Origin: Halegenticoccus soli
Lineage (GTDB): Archaea > Halobacteriota > Halobacteria > Halobacteriales > Haloferacaceae
Direction: 5' to 3'
DNA: 64,000 bases
Assembly: GCF_002844195.1 (NCBI RefSeq)
Contig: NZ_PEND01000005.1
Location: forward strand, 248,001-312,000
The notes below the pieces were generated by a model. That model saw nothing but the letters and a program-made list of their open reading frames with translations. It did not search any database and had not been told where the DNA came from. A program made the position numbers and the translations under genes. Positions 34,060-43,160 of this stretch are shown here, in pieces. How positions within the stretch are numbered: the stretch's first letter is position 1; the number at the start of each line of letters is the position of its first letter.

Positions 34060-34086
34060 GCGCGACGACCGGCAGGTGCGAGCGGA

Positions 34087-34521
34087 TCAATCCCCGTCGC
34101 TCATCGCGGCGACGACCGGCACGTCGGCGTTCAGGAGCACCGACTGGGTGGTGCTGCCGAAGATGGCCTTCCCGACGGGCGTGCGCTTTCGCCCGCCGAT
34201 GACGACGTACCGGGCGTCGAGCCGGTCGGCCTCGTCGAGCAGCTCCGTCACCACCTCGCCGACGCGACCGCGGGTCTCGACGCCGCCCCGGCGATCGGTC
34301 GTCGCGTCGACGACGGCGCGGGCGATCGACTCGGCGTCGTTCTGCCCGTCTTCGATCGTGTACGGTTCGGTCCGCCGCCGGTCCTCGCGCCGCTCGAACT
34401 CGTCCTGCGGGAGGACGTGCAGCACGACCAGCTCGTCGCCGTACGCGTCGGCGAGATCCTGACCGACTGCGACCACGTGGTCCGGCTTCTCGTCACCGTC
34501 TACCGCGGCTAAGATCACCAT
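34087..34521 (-). CDS. universal stress protein (UspA family)
   Basis: 144 residues: MVILAAVDGDEKPDHVVAVG, VVLHVLPQDEF, and the ATP-binding signature ARYVVIGGRKRTPVGKAIFG followed by STTQSVLLNADVPVVA. A typical ATP-binding Usp domain. It is convergent with the LarA-like gene and unrelated to it functionally as far as can be seen. Confidence 0.9.
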   Translation of the reverse strand: MVILAAVDGDEKPDHVVAVGQDLADAYGDELVVLHVLPQDEFERREDRRRTEPYTIEDGQNDAESIARAVVDATTDRRGGVETRGRVGEVVTELLDEADRLDARYVVIGGRKRTPVGKAIFGSTTQSVLLNADVPVVAAMSDGD

Positions 34522-34700
34522 GCCCCTCCGATTTTCGCCACGAGAACAAAAAGCTGTGTGAGGGGTTCGACGGCGCTACCTCGGCGGTGCACGGTGCCCC
34601 GTCGGCGGCGCTGCCGTCGAACCGTCGACGGGGCACCGGCGCGGCGAGTAAAATCGGGGTATTCGCTAGAGTCAACTTCCCGGGGGTGGAGAGGCAAACG

Positions 34701-35618
34701 ATGCCAAAGAGCGAAACACCGGAAATCGAAGGCGCGCTGTGTCCCCTCGTCACGCCGTTCGCCGACGGGGCGGTCGACCACGAGCGGCTCGAAGCGGTGA
34801 TAGACTACGTCCTCGCGGGAGGAATCGACGGGCTGGTTCCGTGCGGGACGACCGGCGAGTTCGCGAGCCTGACGGACGATGAGTACCGCGCGGTGCTGGA
34901 GACGACGGTGGACCGCGCCGGGGACGCCCCCATCGTCGCGGGGACGGCCGACACGAGCGTCGAGGCGACGCTCGACCGGATCGCGGTCGCGGCGGAGATC
35001 GGCGCGGACGCGGCGCTCGTCACGCTGCCCTTTTTCCACACCGCCAACGACCCCGCGGGCAACGTCGCGTTCATCGAGGCCGTGGCGGACGACTCCTCCC
35101 TTCCCCTGTACCTCTACAACATCCCCGCGTGTACCGGGCAGGAGATTCAGCCGTCGGTCGTCGCCGAGGTCGCCGGCCACGACGCCGTCCTCGGGCTGAA
35201 GGACTCGGGCGGCGATTTCGACTACTTCGCGTCGCTCCTCCGACGAACCCCGGACGAGTTTCGGCTGCTCCAGGGGTTCGACAGCTACCTCGTCCCCGGT
35301 ACGCTCCTCGGCGGGAGCGGCGGCATCAACGCCCTCTCGAACGTGATTCCGGAGGTGTACGCCGCGGCCGCCGAGGCCGCCCGCGATGGGGATCTCGAAC
35401 GCGCGCGCCACCTCCAGTCCGAGTGCATCGGGCCGCTGTTCGAGGCGTGCGTCGAGCACGGCTTCGCCCCGGCGACCAAGACCGCGCTCGTCGCCCGCGA
35501 CGTCGTCCCGTCGGCGGCGGTCCGGCCCCCGCTCGTCGAACTGGACGACGAAGCCGAGGCCGAACTCGCCGACACGGTCGATCGAGTTGTCGCGGCGGCG
35601 TCTTCGCGAACGCGGTGA
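34701..35618 (+). CDS. DapA-family lyase 1 (2-keto-3-deoxy acid aldolase-like)
   Basis: 305 residues. GLVPCGTTGEFASLTDDEYR, LPLYLYNIPACTGQEIQPS with the catalytic Tyr, and AVLGLKDSGGDFDYF with the Schiff-base Lys define the N-acetylneuraminate lyase/dihydrodipicolinate synthase superfamily. In this sugar-acid neighbourhood a 2-keto-3-deoxy(glu)conate-type aldolase is more likely than a lysine enzyme. ATG 34701 opens MPKSETPEIEGALCPLVTPF. Confidence 0.85.
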   Translation: MPKSETPEIEGALCPLVTPFADGAVDHERLEAVIDYVLAGGIDGLVPCGTTGEFASLTDDEYRAVLETTVDRAGDAPIVAGTADTSVEATLDRIAVAAEIGADAALVTLPFFHTANDPAGNVAFIEAVADDSSLPLYLYNIPACTGQEIQPSVVAEVAGHDAVLGLKDSGGDFDYFASLLRRTPDEFRLLQGFDSYLVPGTLLGGSGGINALSNVIPEVYAAAAEAARDGDLERARHLQSECIGPLFEACVEHGFAPATKTALVARDVVPSAAVRPPLVELDDEAEAELADTVDRVVAAASSRTR

Positions 35619-35743
35619 GCGAAGGCTCGCGGCAACTTCGTTGCTGCGCCGTCTCCGCGAACCGAAGCGCACGAGCCCGCGAATCCGGCGAACCGGGCCG
35701 CCGAGACGAGGTTATTTGTCGTCCCGCGAGAGACGCCTGCGTG

Positions 35744-36868
35744 ATGAAGTCTCGCACACTCGTGATGGACGAGTCCGGAGCGATCGAGCGCCGCGAGGTA
35801 GAACTGCCCGACCTGGGACCGAACGACGTCCTGGTTCGGGTCGAACTTACCGGCATCTGCGGGTCGGACGTGCACATGCGCGACGGCGGGTTGGATCTCG
35901 ACTACCCGGTCGTCCCCGGTCACGAGTTCGCCGGGATCGTCGAGGCGGTCGGCGACGAGGTGACGACCGACTCGAAGGGCGACCTCGTCTCCTCCGGCGA
36001 CAAGGTGACCGTCGTGCCGGGAATCAGTTGCGGCGACTGCTGGTACTGCGACAACCTGCCGACGCGGCCGCTCGCGTGCAACGACCGGAACGTCTACGGC
36101 TTTCGGAGCGTCGAGCAGGCCCCGCACGCCCACGGCGGGATGAGCGAGTACTTCGTGATCGAAGGCGGAGCCAGCTTCTACACCCTCCCCGAGGACGTAC
36201 CCGTCGAACTCGGGGCGCTGGTCGAGCCGCTCTCCGTGGCCTCCCACGCCGTCGAGCGGGCGTTCCAGCCGGGCGTCCCGCACGCCCGCGAGGGCTTCGG
36301 GATCGGCAAGTCGGTCGCCGTGCAGGGGGCCGGCCCGATCGGGATGCTCACCGCCGCCACCGCGCGGGCCGCCGGCGCCGGGCAGGTCATCGCCCTCGAC
36401 ATGATCGACGAGCGCCTGGAGATGGCCGAGCGCTTCGGCGCGACCGACACCGTGAACGTCGGCGAGTACGACGGCGACGGGTTCGTCGAGGCGGTGAACG
36501 AGTTGACGCCGAGCGGCGACGGGCCGGACGTCGTCGTCGAGGCCGTCGGTCACCCGAGCGCCCTCGAACAGGCGATCGAGATCCCGCGCAACGCGGGCAC
36601 GGTGGTCGAGGTGGGACACTACGCCTACAACGGCGAGGCGGCGATCGACCCCTCGCGGCTCGTCCACAAGGAGCTGAACGTCTTCGGCAGCCTCGCGTAC
36701 CCCCCGGTCCAGTTCGAGACGGCCATCTCGCTGCTCGACATGACGCGGGACGAGCGGCCGTACGAGGAGCTTTTCAACTACCGGGTCGGCTTCGACGACG
36801 CCGAGGCGGCCTACGAGAAGCAGGCGAGCGGCGAGGCGTACCGCGCGACCATTCACCCCGGACGCTGA
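35744..36868 (+). CDS. zinc-dependent alcohol/polyol dehydrogenase (MDR family)
   Basis: 374 residues. Catalytic zinc ligands are in LTGICGSDVHMRDG and PVVPGHEFAGIVEAVG. The structural zinc site is GISCGDCWYCDNLPTRPLAC. The Rossmann motif is VAVQGAGPIGMLTAATARA, followed by VIALDMIDERLEMAERFGAT (Asp suggests NAD preference). It resembles threonine, sorbitol and L-idonate/galactonate dehydrogenases. A likely substrate is a sugar acid or polyol formed in this cluster. Confidence 0.88.
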   Translation: MKSRTLVMDESGAIERREVELPDLGPNDVLVRVELTGICGSDVHMRDGGLDLDYPVVPGHEFAGIVEAVGDEVTTDSKGDLVSSGDKVTVVPGISCGDCWYCDNLPTRPLACNDRNVYGFRSVEQAPHAHGGMSEYFVIEGGASFYTLPEDVPVELGALVEPLSVASHAVERAFQPGVPHAREGFGIGKSVAVQGAGPIGMLTAATARAAGAGQVIALDMIDERLEMAERFGATDTVNVGEYDGDGFVEAVNELTPSGDGPDVVVEAVGHPSALEQAIEIPRNAGTVVEVGHYAYNGEAAIDPSRLVHKELNVFGSLAYPPVQFETAISLLDMTRDERPYEELFNYRVGFDDAEAAYEKQASGEAYRATIHPGR

Positions 36869-36930
36869 CGCGCCCTGACGCCGACACGCCCTGACGCGCT
36901 CGGGCGGAGAGCGCACTCGGACGAATCGAC

Positions 36931-38103
36931 CTACCCGAAGGTTCGTCCGCCGACCCTGTTCTCCTCGACGTACTCCCAGTCGTACTCGACGCCGAGTCCC
37001 GGTCCGTCCGGAACAGCAACGGTGCCGTTCCCGTCGAGGCCGTCGAAGCGATCAGTGTAAGAGCCGTAGATCGGCGGTTCGGCGTGCGGGACGGCGCAGT
37101 CGGGGTGGACGAGGCCGAGCTCGTAGTAGTTCGAGTTCCGCGTGGCCGCCATGCAGTGACGCTGGGCGGGGCCGGCGAGGTGGTACTCCGCGTCGAGGCC
37201 GAACCCCTCGGCGACGCGCGCGATCTTCATCGCCCCGGTGACGCCGCCGTCCCAGATCGGATCCGCGCGGACGAAGTCGGTGGCGTCGGCCGCGACGAAG
37301 TCGGCGTGCGGTTCGACCCCCCGGACCATCTCGGTCTGGAGGAGCGGCGTGTCGAGGCGCTCGCGGAGCAGCCGGTGGCCGTGGGCGGAGCGCCCGCCGT
37401 CGGCGTACGGGTCCTCGTACCAGAAGAAGCCCTGCTCGTCGCACGCGCGCCCGACTTTCAGTGCGTCGCCCCAGGTCTCGTACTCGCAGACCGGGTCGAA
37501 CATCAGGTCCATCTCGTCGCCCACCCGCTCGCCCACCGCCCGGACGGTCTCTACCTCGCGGTCGACGTCGCGGTCGTCGAGACCGCCCACCGGATGGATC
37601 TTGAACGCGCGGTACCCCGTCTCCAGGCACTGCTCGGCGAAGTCGGCGTACGCCTCGGGCGAGTTCAGCCCACCCGCCTCGCTCCCGAAGTAGGTCGACG
37701 CGTAGGCGGGCAGCCGGGTGCGGTAGGTGCCGAGGAGTTCGTGGATCGGCGCGTCGTAGTACTTCCCCGCAAAGTCCCACAGCGCGACGTCGATCGGACC
37801 GACGCCCATCCCGTCGTACTTCCGCAGGGCGCGCTTCAGGTCGTACCAGATTCGCTCGCGTTCGAGCGGGTTCCGTCCGACGAGAGTCGGCGCGACCATC
37901 GCCACCTGGGTGTACCCCGGCGGGTTGCCGCCGACGAACTCGCCGGTCGCGCCGGCGTCGGTGTGGATTCTGATCCCGAAGGCGGTCCGCTCCAGCGTGT
38001 GACCCGGTTCGTAGACGAGATCGACCCCCTTCGGATTCGTGTTCACGTCCGCCAGCGGGTAGGTGAACTCGACCGTCTCGATCCGCGTGATCTTCGGCGC
38101 CAT
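36931..38103 (-). CDS. enolase-superfamily dehydratase/racemase 1
   Basis: 390 residues. Metal ligands fit the mandelate racemase fold: MDLMFDPVCEYE, FFWYEDPYADGG and LLQTEMVRGVE. The second-strand base motif is K-x-H (AFKIHPVGG) and a C-terminal general base lies near AGPAQRHCMAAT. It is close kin to the protein at 40584 (shared KALRKYD-like, YYDAPIHELLGTYRTRLPAY and CMAATRN stretches). Probably dehydrates a sugar acid; substrate unknown. TTTATC about 22 nt upstream of ATG 38103 supports a leaderless start. Confidence 0.85.
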   Translation of the reverse strand: MAPKITRIETVEFTYPLADVNTNPKGVDLVYEPGHTLERTAFGIRIHTDAGATGEFVGGNPPGYTQVAMVAPTLVGRNPLERERIWYDLKRALRKYDGMGVGPIDVALWDFAGKYYDAPIHELLGTYRTRLPAYASTYFGSEAGGLNSPEAYADFAEQCLETGYRAFKIHPVGGLDDRDVDREVETVRAVGERVGDEMDLMFDPVCEYETWGDALKVGRACDEQGFFWYEDPYADGGRSAHGHRLLRERLDTPLLQTEMVRGVEPHADFVAADATDFVRADPIWDGGVTGAMKIARVAEGFGLDAEYHLAGPAQRHCMAATRNSNYYELGLVHPDCAVPHAEPPIYGSYTDRFDGLDGNGTVAVPDGPGLGVEYDWEYVEENRVGGRTFG

Positions 38104-38194
38104 GCGGCGCATTTGCGCAATCGGGCGATAAACCTAGGGGCTGGAGCGGACGGTGTCAGGGCGGCAAGAGGGAGGGTCGCGCACCTACCGTCGG

Positions 38195-39292
38195 CTAGTC
38201 TTTCGACGGAACGAGGTACTCCGCCTTCGCCTCGGGGTCGATCCGGTAGCCGTGGCCCGGTTCGTCGGGGAGGCGGACCCGGCCGTCCTCGATCCGCGGC
38301 GCGTTCTCGACCACGCCGCCGACGTCGTACTCGGGGATGTACTCGACCATCCGGCCGTTCGGCGCGGCGCTGACGAGGTGCGCGCTGACGGCGTAATAGA
38401 TGTGCGGGATAAACGGCACCCCGTGTCCGGCAGCGAGGCGGGCGACCTCCCACTGGCCCGTCACCCCGCCGGCCCGGACGAGGTCGGGTTGGGCGATCTC
38501 CATGCCGCCGCTCGCGAGCAGGTGGCGGAACTGCTCGGGGCGGTAGAGCATCTCGCCGCCCGCGACCGGGGGCGCGATGCGCTCCGCGACGCGGGCGTGG
38601 CCGTCGAGGTCGAACTCCGAGATCGGCTCTTCCACCCACGCGAGGTCGCGCGGTTCGAGCGCCCGCACCGTCCGGACCGCCTCGGCGACCGTCCACGACT
38701 GGTTCGCGTCGACGGCGACATCGGCGTCGGGGCCGACCGCCTCGCGGATCGTCTCGACGCGCCGGGCCTCCGCCTCGGGGCTCCGGTTCCCGACTTTCGT
38801 CTTGAACGTCCGGAACCCGCGCTCGGCGTACTCGCCGTGGACGGCCGCCAGCTCTTCGCGGTCGTAGCCGGCGTCCATCCGAGACAGGTACGCCGGAACC
38901 TCCCGCTCGTCGCCGCCGAGGAACCGGTACAGCGGTTCGCCGGCCGCCTTCGCCTTGAGGTCCCAGAGCGCCACGTCGATGGCGGCCCGCGGGTGGGCGG
39001 ACATGCCGAGTTCGCCGGGGTAGTAGAGGGTCCGCTCGCGCATCGCCTCGCGGACCGCCTCGGTCTCGAAGGGGTTTCGCCCGACGAGCAGGTCCGCGAA
39101 GGCGTCTCGAAGGTACGACTCGAAGAGCTCCGCCGCCCGCCACGTGCTCAGCCACCCGGTGCCGCGGTAGCCGGCGTCGGTGTCGAGTTCGACGACGACC
39201 CAGAATCGCTCGGTCACCGACGCGCGGGCGTCGCCGAACGTCTCGCCCGTCGGAAGCCCGAGCGTATAGGTTTCGACCTCGGTGATCTCCAT
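38195..39292 (-). CDS. enolase-superfamily dehydratase/racemase 2
   Basis: 365 residues. Has K-x-K (FRTFKTKVGNRS), metal ligands in ADVAVDANQSW, AWVEEPISEFD and VAGGEMLYRPEQ, and a His in VPFIPHIYYAVSAH. This is the classic mandelate-racemase subgroup layout with bases on both faces of the site, so it could racemise or dehydrate a hydroxy acid. ATG 39292 begins MEITEVETYTLGLPTGETFG. Divergently transcribed from gene 3 at 39384. Confidence 0.87.
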   Translation of the reverse strand: MEITEVETYTLGLPTGETFGDARASVTERFWVVVELDTDAGYRGTGWLSTWRAAELFESYLRDAFADLLVGRNPFETEAVREAMRERTLYYPGELGMSAHPRAAIDVALWDLKAKAAGEPLYRFLGGDEREVPAYLSRMDAGYDREELAAVHGEYAERGFRTFKTKVGNRSPEAEARRVETIREAVGPDADVAVDANQSWTVAEAVRTVRALEPRDLAWVEEPISEFDLDGHARVAERIAPPVAGGEMLYRPEQFRHLLASGGMEIAQPDLVRAGGVTGQWEVARLAAGHGVPFIPHIYYAVSAHLVSAAPNGRMVEYIPEYDVGGVVENAPRIEDGRVRLPDEPGHGYRIDPEAKAEYLVPSKD

Positions 39293-39383
39293 GCGGGGCG
39301 TTCGACGCGCCGCTTCGATAAGTGTGTGCCTCTCGGTCCCACCCACCGCACCGCTTTTTGCTGTGCCGTGCGTGCGTCGACCG
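39293..39383. promoter_or_regulatory. divergent promoter between two enolase-superfamily genes
   Basis: In 91 bp, CACTTATCGAAG (minus strand, around 39311-39322) is about 25 nt before ATG 39292, and CTTTTTGC (plus strand, around 39353-39361) about 25-30 nt before ATG 39384. Both fit TATA boxes of leaderless transcripts. The two genes could therefore be co-regulated from one short region; no clear operator dyad is visible. Confidence 0.45.
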
Positions 39384-40550
39384 ATGCAGATCACCGACGT
39401 GAGCGCGGTTCCGCTCTCGGATCCGGTTCCGGAGGAGAAGCGACACAGAACCGACCTCGGAACGAAAGTGAAGAGCGACGCGGTGCTGGTGTTCGTCGAC
39501 ACCGACGAGGGCGTGCGAGGGCTCGGCGCCTCGCTCGGGACGCCACCTGTGGTGGAGGCGGTCGTCGAGCACGAGCTGGCCCCGCTCCTCGCCGGCGAGG
39601 ATCCGATGGACACGGAGCGCTGCTGGGAGAAGCTGTACGCCGGATCGCGCTGGAAGCCGTCGCTCGACAGCGGCTACTCGCAGCCCCGCGAGGACCGCCG
39701 CGGGGTCACTCTGGAGGCCATCGCGGGCGTCGACATCGCCCTGTGGGACCTCAAGGCGAAGGCGCTCGGCCTCCCCCTGTACAAGCTGCTCGGCGGCGCG
39801 CGCGATTCGATCCGGGCGTACGCGAGCGGCGGCTGGGCCCCGGGTGAGGCGGCCGCGGACGAACTCGCCGGCTACGTCGAACAGGGGTTCGACGCGGTGA
39901 AGATGCGCGTCGTCGGCGAGGACGGGTTCTCCGTCGACCGCACCGCGGCGCGCGTCGAGGCGGCCCGCGGCGGCGTCGGCGACGGCGTCGACCTGATGGT
40001 CGACGCGCACGGCTCGCTCGACGTGTCGACGGCGATCCGGCTGGCGAAGCGCCTCGAACGGTACGACGTGAGCTGGTTCGAGGAGCCGGTCTCGCCCGAC
40101 GACCACCCCGGCCTCGCGGAGGTGCGGCGCGCGACCGAGATCCCCATCGCCACGGGCGAGCGCGAGTTCACCCGGTTCGACTTCCGCAGCCTGCTCGACC
40201 GGGGAGCCGTCGACGTCGTCCAGCCGGACGTCGCCCGCGCGGGGGGCATCACCGAGTCGCGACGAATCGCCGCGATGGCGTCCGCGCGGGGACTCCGCGT
40301 TGCGCCGCACGCCTGGGGCAGCGGCGTTCTCTTCGCCGCGAGCATGCACCTCGCGCTCGCAACGCCCAACTGCCACATCCTGGAGGTGAGCCGGGCGCAC
40401 ATGCCGATGCTGTTCGACCTGTTCGAAGAGGAGTTCGACGTGCGCGACGGCGTCGTCCGTCCGCCGGACCGCCCCGGCCTCGGCTTCACGCTCCGCGACG
40501 ACTACGCGGAGCGGTTCAAGTACGTGGAGGGACCCGAGTACGTGTTCTGA
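39384..40550 (+). CDS. enolase-superfamily dehydratase/racemase 3
   Basis: 388 residues. K-x-R motif in FDAVKMRVVGED, metal ligands in VDLMVDAHGSLD, SWFEEPVSPDDHP and IATGEREFTRF, and general-base His in LRVAPHAWGSGVLF. The D-A-H motif and late His resemble D-galactonate/D-gluconate dehydratase relatives. It is not closely similar to its neighbours, so this cluster mixes distinct subgroups rather than recent tandem copies. Confidence 0.87.
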   Translation: MQITDVSAVPLSDPVPEEKRHRTDLGTKVKSDAVLVFVDTDEGVRGLGASLGTPPVVEAVVEHELAPLLAGEDPMDTERCWEKLYAGSRWKPSLDSGYSQPREDRRGVTLEAIAGVDIALWDLKAKALGLPLYKLLGGARDSIRAYASGGWAPGEAAADELAGYVEQGFDAVKMRVVGEDGFSVDRTAARVEAARGGVGDGVDLMVDAHGSLDVSTAIRLAKRLERYDVSWFEEPVSPDDHPGLAEVRRATEIPIATGEREFTRFDFRSLLDRGAVDVVQPDVARAGGITESRRIAAMASARGLRVAPHAWGSGVLFAASMHLALATPNCHILEVSRAHMPMLFDLFEEEFDVRDGVVRPPDRPGLGFTLRDDYAERFKYVEGPEYVF

Positions 40551-40583
40551 CCTGCCGTCAAGCGGTCGAGCGACATCGCCACC

Positions 40584-41753
40584 TCACTCGTAGACGTGGA
40601 CGCTGCCGGTCCGATTCTCCTCGATGTACTCCCAGTCGTACTCGACGCCCACTCCGGACCCCTCGGGGACGGGAACGGTGCCGTCGGCATCGATCGCGTC
40701 GAGCATGTCCGAGTACCCGTCGCGGTACACCGGCGGCATCGTGTTCTGGCACTTCGGGCCGACGAGGGCCATCTCGTAGTAGTTGGCGTTGCGCGTCGCC
40801 GCAATACAGTGGCGCTGGGCGGGGCCGGGCGCATGGAATTCCACGTCGAGGCCGAACCCTTCTGCGACGCGGGCGATCTTCATCGCCCCCGTGATCCCCG
40901 CGTCATATTCTGGATCCGCCCGCACGAAGTCCGTCGCGTCGTTGGCGACGAAGTCCGCGTGCGGTTCGAGTCCGCGGACGTGCTCGGACTGGAGGATGGG
41001 GGTGTCGAGGAGTTCGCGGAGTTTGCGGTGGGCGTGCTGGGAGATCCCGCCGTCACGGAAGGGATCTTCGTACCAGAAGAAGCCCTCTTCGTCGCAGGCG
41101 CGCCCCACCTTCAGCGCGTCGCCGAACGTCTCGAGTTCACAGGCCGGATCCAGCATCAGGTCCATCTCCTCGCCCACCCGCTCGCCCACCGCGTGCACCG
41201 CCGCGATCACGTCGTCGGTGTCCCGCCAGTCGCCGCCCCAGACGTGGAGCTTGTACCCCGGGTAGCCCATGTCGAGGCACTGCTCGGCGAAGTCGGCGTA
41301 CGCCTCCGGCGAATCGAGGCCGCCATTCCGGTCGCCCTGATACGTGGAGGCGTACGTCGGCAGCCGGGTGCGGTAGGTGCCGAGGAGTTCGTGGATGGGC
41401 GCGTCGTAGTATTTACCCGCGAAGTCCCACAGCGCGATGTCGATCGGGCCCATGCCCATCCGATCGTACTTCCGCAGGGCGCGCTTGATCTCGCTCCAGT
41501 GGCGCTCGCGCTCTAAGGGGTTTTTGCCGACGAGGTAGTTCGCGAACGTGTTGATCTGGGCGGCGGCGGGCGAGTTCCCGCCGACGTACTCTCCCGAAAT
41601 CCCCTCGTCGGTGTGGATCCGCAGCGCGAACAGCTTGCGCTCGGTCGTCTCCCCCGGCGAGTAGACCAGGCTGAAGCCGCCCGGGGCGTAGCCCACGTCC
41701 TCCATCGGGTAGCTGAACTCGGTGCTCTCGATCCGCGTGATAGTTGGTGTCAC
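40584..41753 (-). CDS. enolase-superfamily dehydratase/racemase 4 (paralog of 1)
   Basis: 389 residues. Shares long conserved stretches with the protein at 36931. K-x-H (GYKLHVWGGDW), metal ligands in MDLMLDPACELE, FFWYEDPFRDGG and LQSEHVRGLE, and APGPAQRHCIAATRN. Start GTG 41753 aligns with the paralog's start (TPTITRIESTEFSYP versus APKITRIETVEFTYP); ATG 41792 is possible but adds hydrophobic residues. The two paralogs likely act on related sugar acids. Confidence 0.85.
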   Translation of the reverse strand: MTPTITRIESTEFSYPMEDVGYAPGGFSLVYSPGETTERKLFALRIHTDEGISGEYVGGNSPAAAQINTFANYLVGKNPLERERHWSEIKRALRKYDRMGMGPIDIALWDFAGKYYDAPIHELLGTYRTRLPTYASTYQGDRNGGLDSPEAYADFAEQCLDMGYPGYKLHVWGGDWRDTDDVIAAVHAVGERVGEEMDLMLDPACELETFGDALKVGRACDEEGFFWYEDPFRDGGISQHAHRKLRELLDTPILQSEHVRGLEPHADFVANDATDFVRADPEYDAGITGAMKIARVAEGFGLDVEFHAPGPAQRHCIAATRNANYYEMALVGPKCQNTMPPVYRDGYSDMLDAIDADGTVPVPEGSGVGVEYDWEYIEENRTGSVHVYE

Positions 41754-41825
41754 AGAGAGGAGGACCGGTGGAGCGACGAAGAAGGTTGGCACCGAAGCAA
41801 AGAGCGCGTACGGAGCGGGCGGGGA

Positions 41826-43109
41826 TCAGTCTTCGGGCGCGTGACGGCCGACCGGGGTCGTCTCCGCGTGGCTCTCCGTGACCCGCCAGGTCACCAACAG
41901 CGCCCCGGCGAGGGCCAGACAGCTGCCGACCGCGAACGTCAGCTCGAAGCTCGAAAGCGACGCTCCCAGTCCGAACAGCGGCGGGCCGAGGGTGCCGCCG
42001 AGGCCGCGCGCGGTCGAGCGGAGGCCGATCAGTTCGGATTCGCGCTCGGTGGGCGCGACGTCGCCGATGAACGAGATCGACCCCGTGGTGAGCGCGGAGA
42101 ACGCCGCGCCGAGCGTGAACATGCTCACGCCGGCGACGGCGGCTCGCAACCCGACGTCGGCCGGGAGGATCGCCGCGGCCATGACGAAGCCGTGGATGGC
42201 GGTTCCGACCATACCGCCGACGATGAGCGGCTTTCGCCCGACGGTGTCGGCCGCGCGCCCGAGAACGTACATGAAGGCGATCTGGACGGCGGGGTTGATC
42301 GCGAGCACGACGCCCATCACGGGCTCCGAGACGTCGAGTTCAGAGACGAGGTAGACGGGGAGGAGGCTGCTGATCCCGATGACGGTGGCGTTTCTGAGGA
42401 ACACCGCCGCGTACAGCCACTTGAGCCCGTTTGATTCGAGGTGGTCACGACTGGTCGCCTCTGGGAGGAGCCGTCGACGGACCTCGGCGAGGATTTCTCG
42501 GACCGTGGGCGTCCGGTCGCGGGTGGGCGTCGGATCCTCGACGACGAGCGCCGCCAGCGCGACGACGGCCGTCAGGGCGGTCACCACCAGGTAGAGGCTC
42601 CACGGGGCGAGCAGTCCGAGTAACGTACCGGCCGCCAGCTGACCGCAGGTGAACCCGATGGCCTGCGCGCTGCTGAACAGCCCGACCGACCGGCCGCGGG
42701 CATCCGCGCCGCCGCGTTCGTTGACGATGGTCAGCATCACCGGGAGCAGGCCGGCGAGGAACGCGGCGTACAGCGTTCGGATGCCGAGCGGTGCCCAGAT
42801 TCCGTCGATGAAGGAGAGAGGGAGCGCCGCAAACGTCGCCGCGACGGACGTCACGAGCAGCACCGTCCGCCGCCGCCCGGTAATGTCGGCGATGGCGCCC
42901 CACAGCGGCCCGAACACCATGTGGCCGAAGAAAAGAGCCGTGAGCACGAGGCTCACCGCTAACGGCGATCCGCCCTCGCGCCCGATGTAGACGGCCATCG
43001 CCGTGCCCATGAGGATGGGACTGCCCTTGCTCGCGGCCGCGACGATGGAGATAGCGAGCCGCTGGCGCTTCTCGGACGAGCGCCCGACCCCGCCGCTCAC
43101 GCCGACCAC
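41826..43109 (-). CDS. major facilitator superfamily transporter
   Basis: 427 residues with about 12 hydrophobic helices. Contains the MFS motif A region GPLWGAIADITGRRRTVLLV in the first half and GRAADTVGRKPLIVGG in the second. Set between enolase-superfamily genes on the same strand, it probably imports (or exports) the hydroxy or sugar acid processed here. Substrate is not deducible. Confidence 0.88.
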   Translation of the reverse strand: MVGVSGGVGRSSEKRQRLAISIVAAASKGSPILMGTAMAVYIGREGGSPLAVSLVLTALFFGHMVFGPLWGAIADITGRRRTVLLVTSVAATFAALPLSFIDGIWAPLGIRTLYAAFLAGLLPVMLTIVNERGGADARGRSVGLFSSAQAIGFTCGQLAAGTLLGLLAPWSLYLVVTALTAVVALAALVVEDPTPTRDRTPTVREILAEVRRRLLPEATSRDHLESNGLKWLYAAVFLRNATVIGISSLLPVYLVSELDVSEPVMGVVLAINPAVQIAFMYVLGRAADTVGRKPLIVGGMVGTAIHGFVMAAAILPADVGLRAAVAGVSMFTLGAAFSALTTGSISFIGDVAPTERESELIGLRSTARGLGGTLGPPLFGLGASLSSFELTFAVGSCLALAGALLVTWRVTESHAETTPVGRHAPED

Positions 43110-43160
43110 CCTCCGGCCCGTTCCCCGGCCAGACGAGCGAACAAAGCCACTACCGATCGC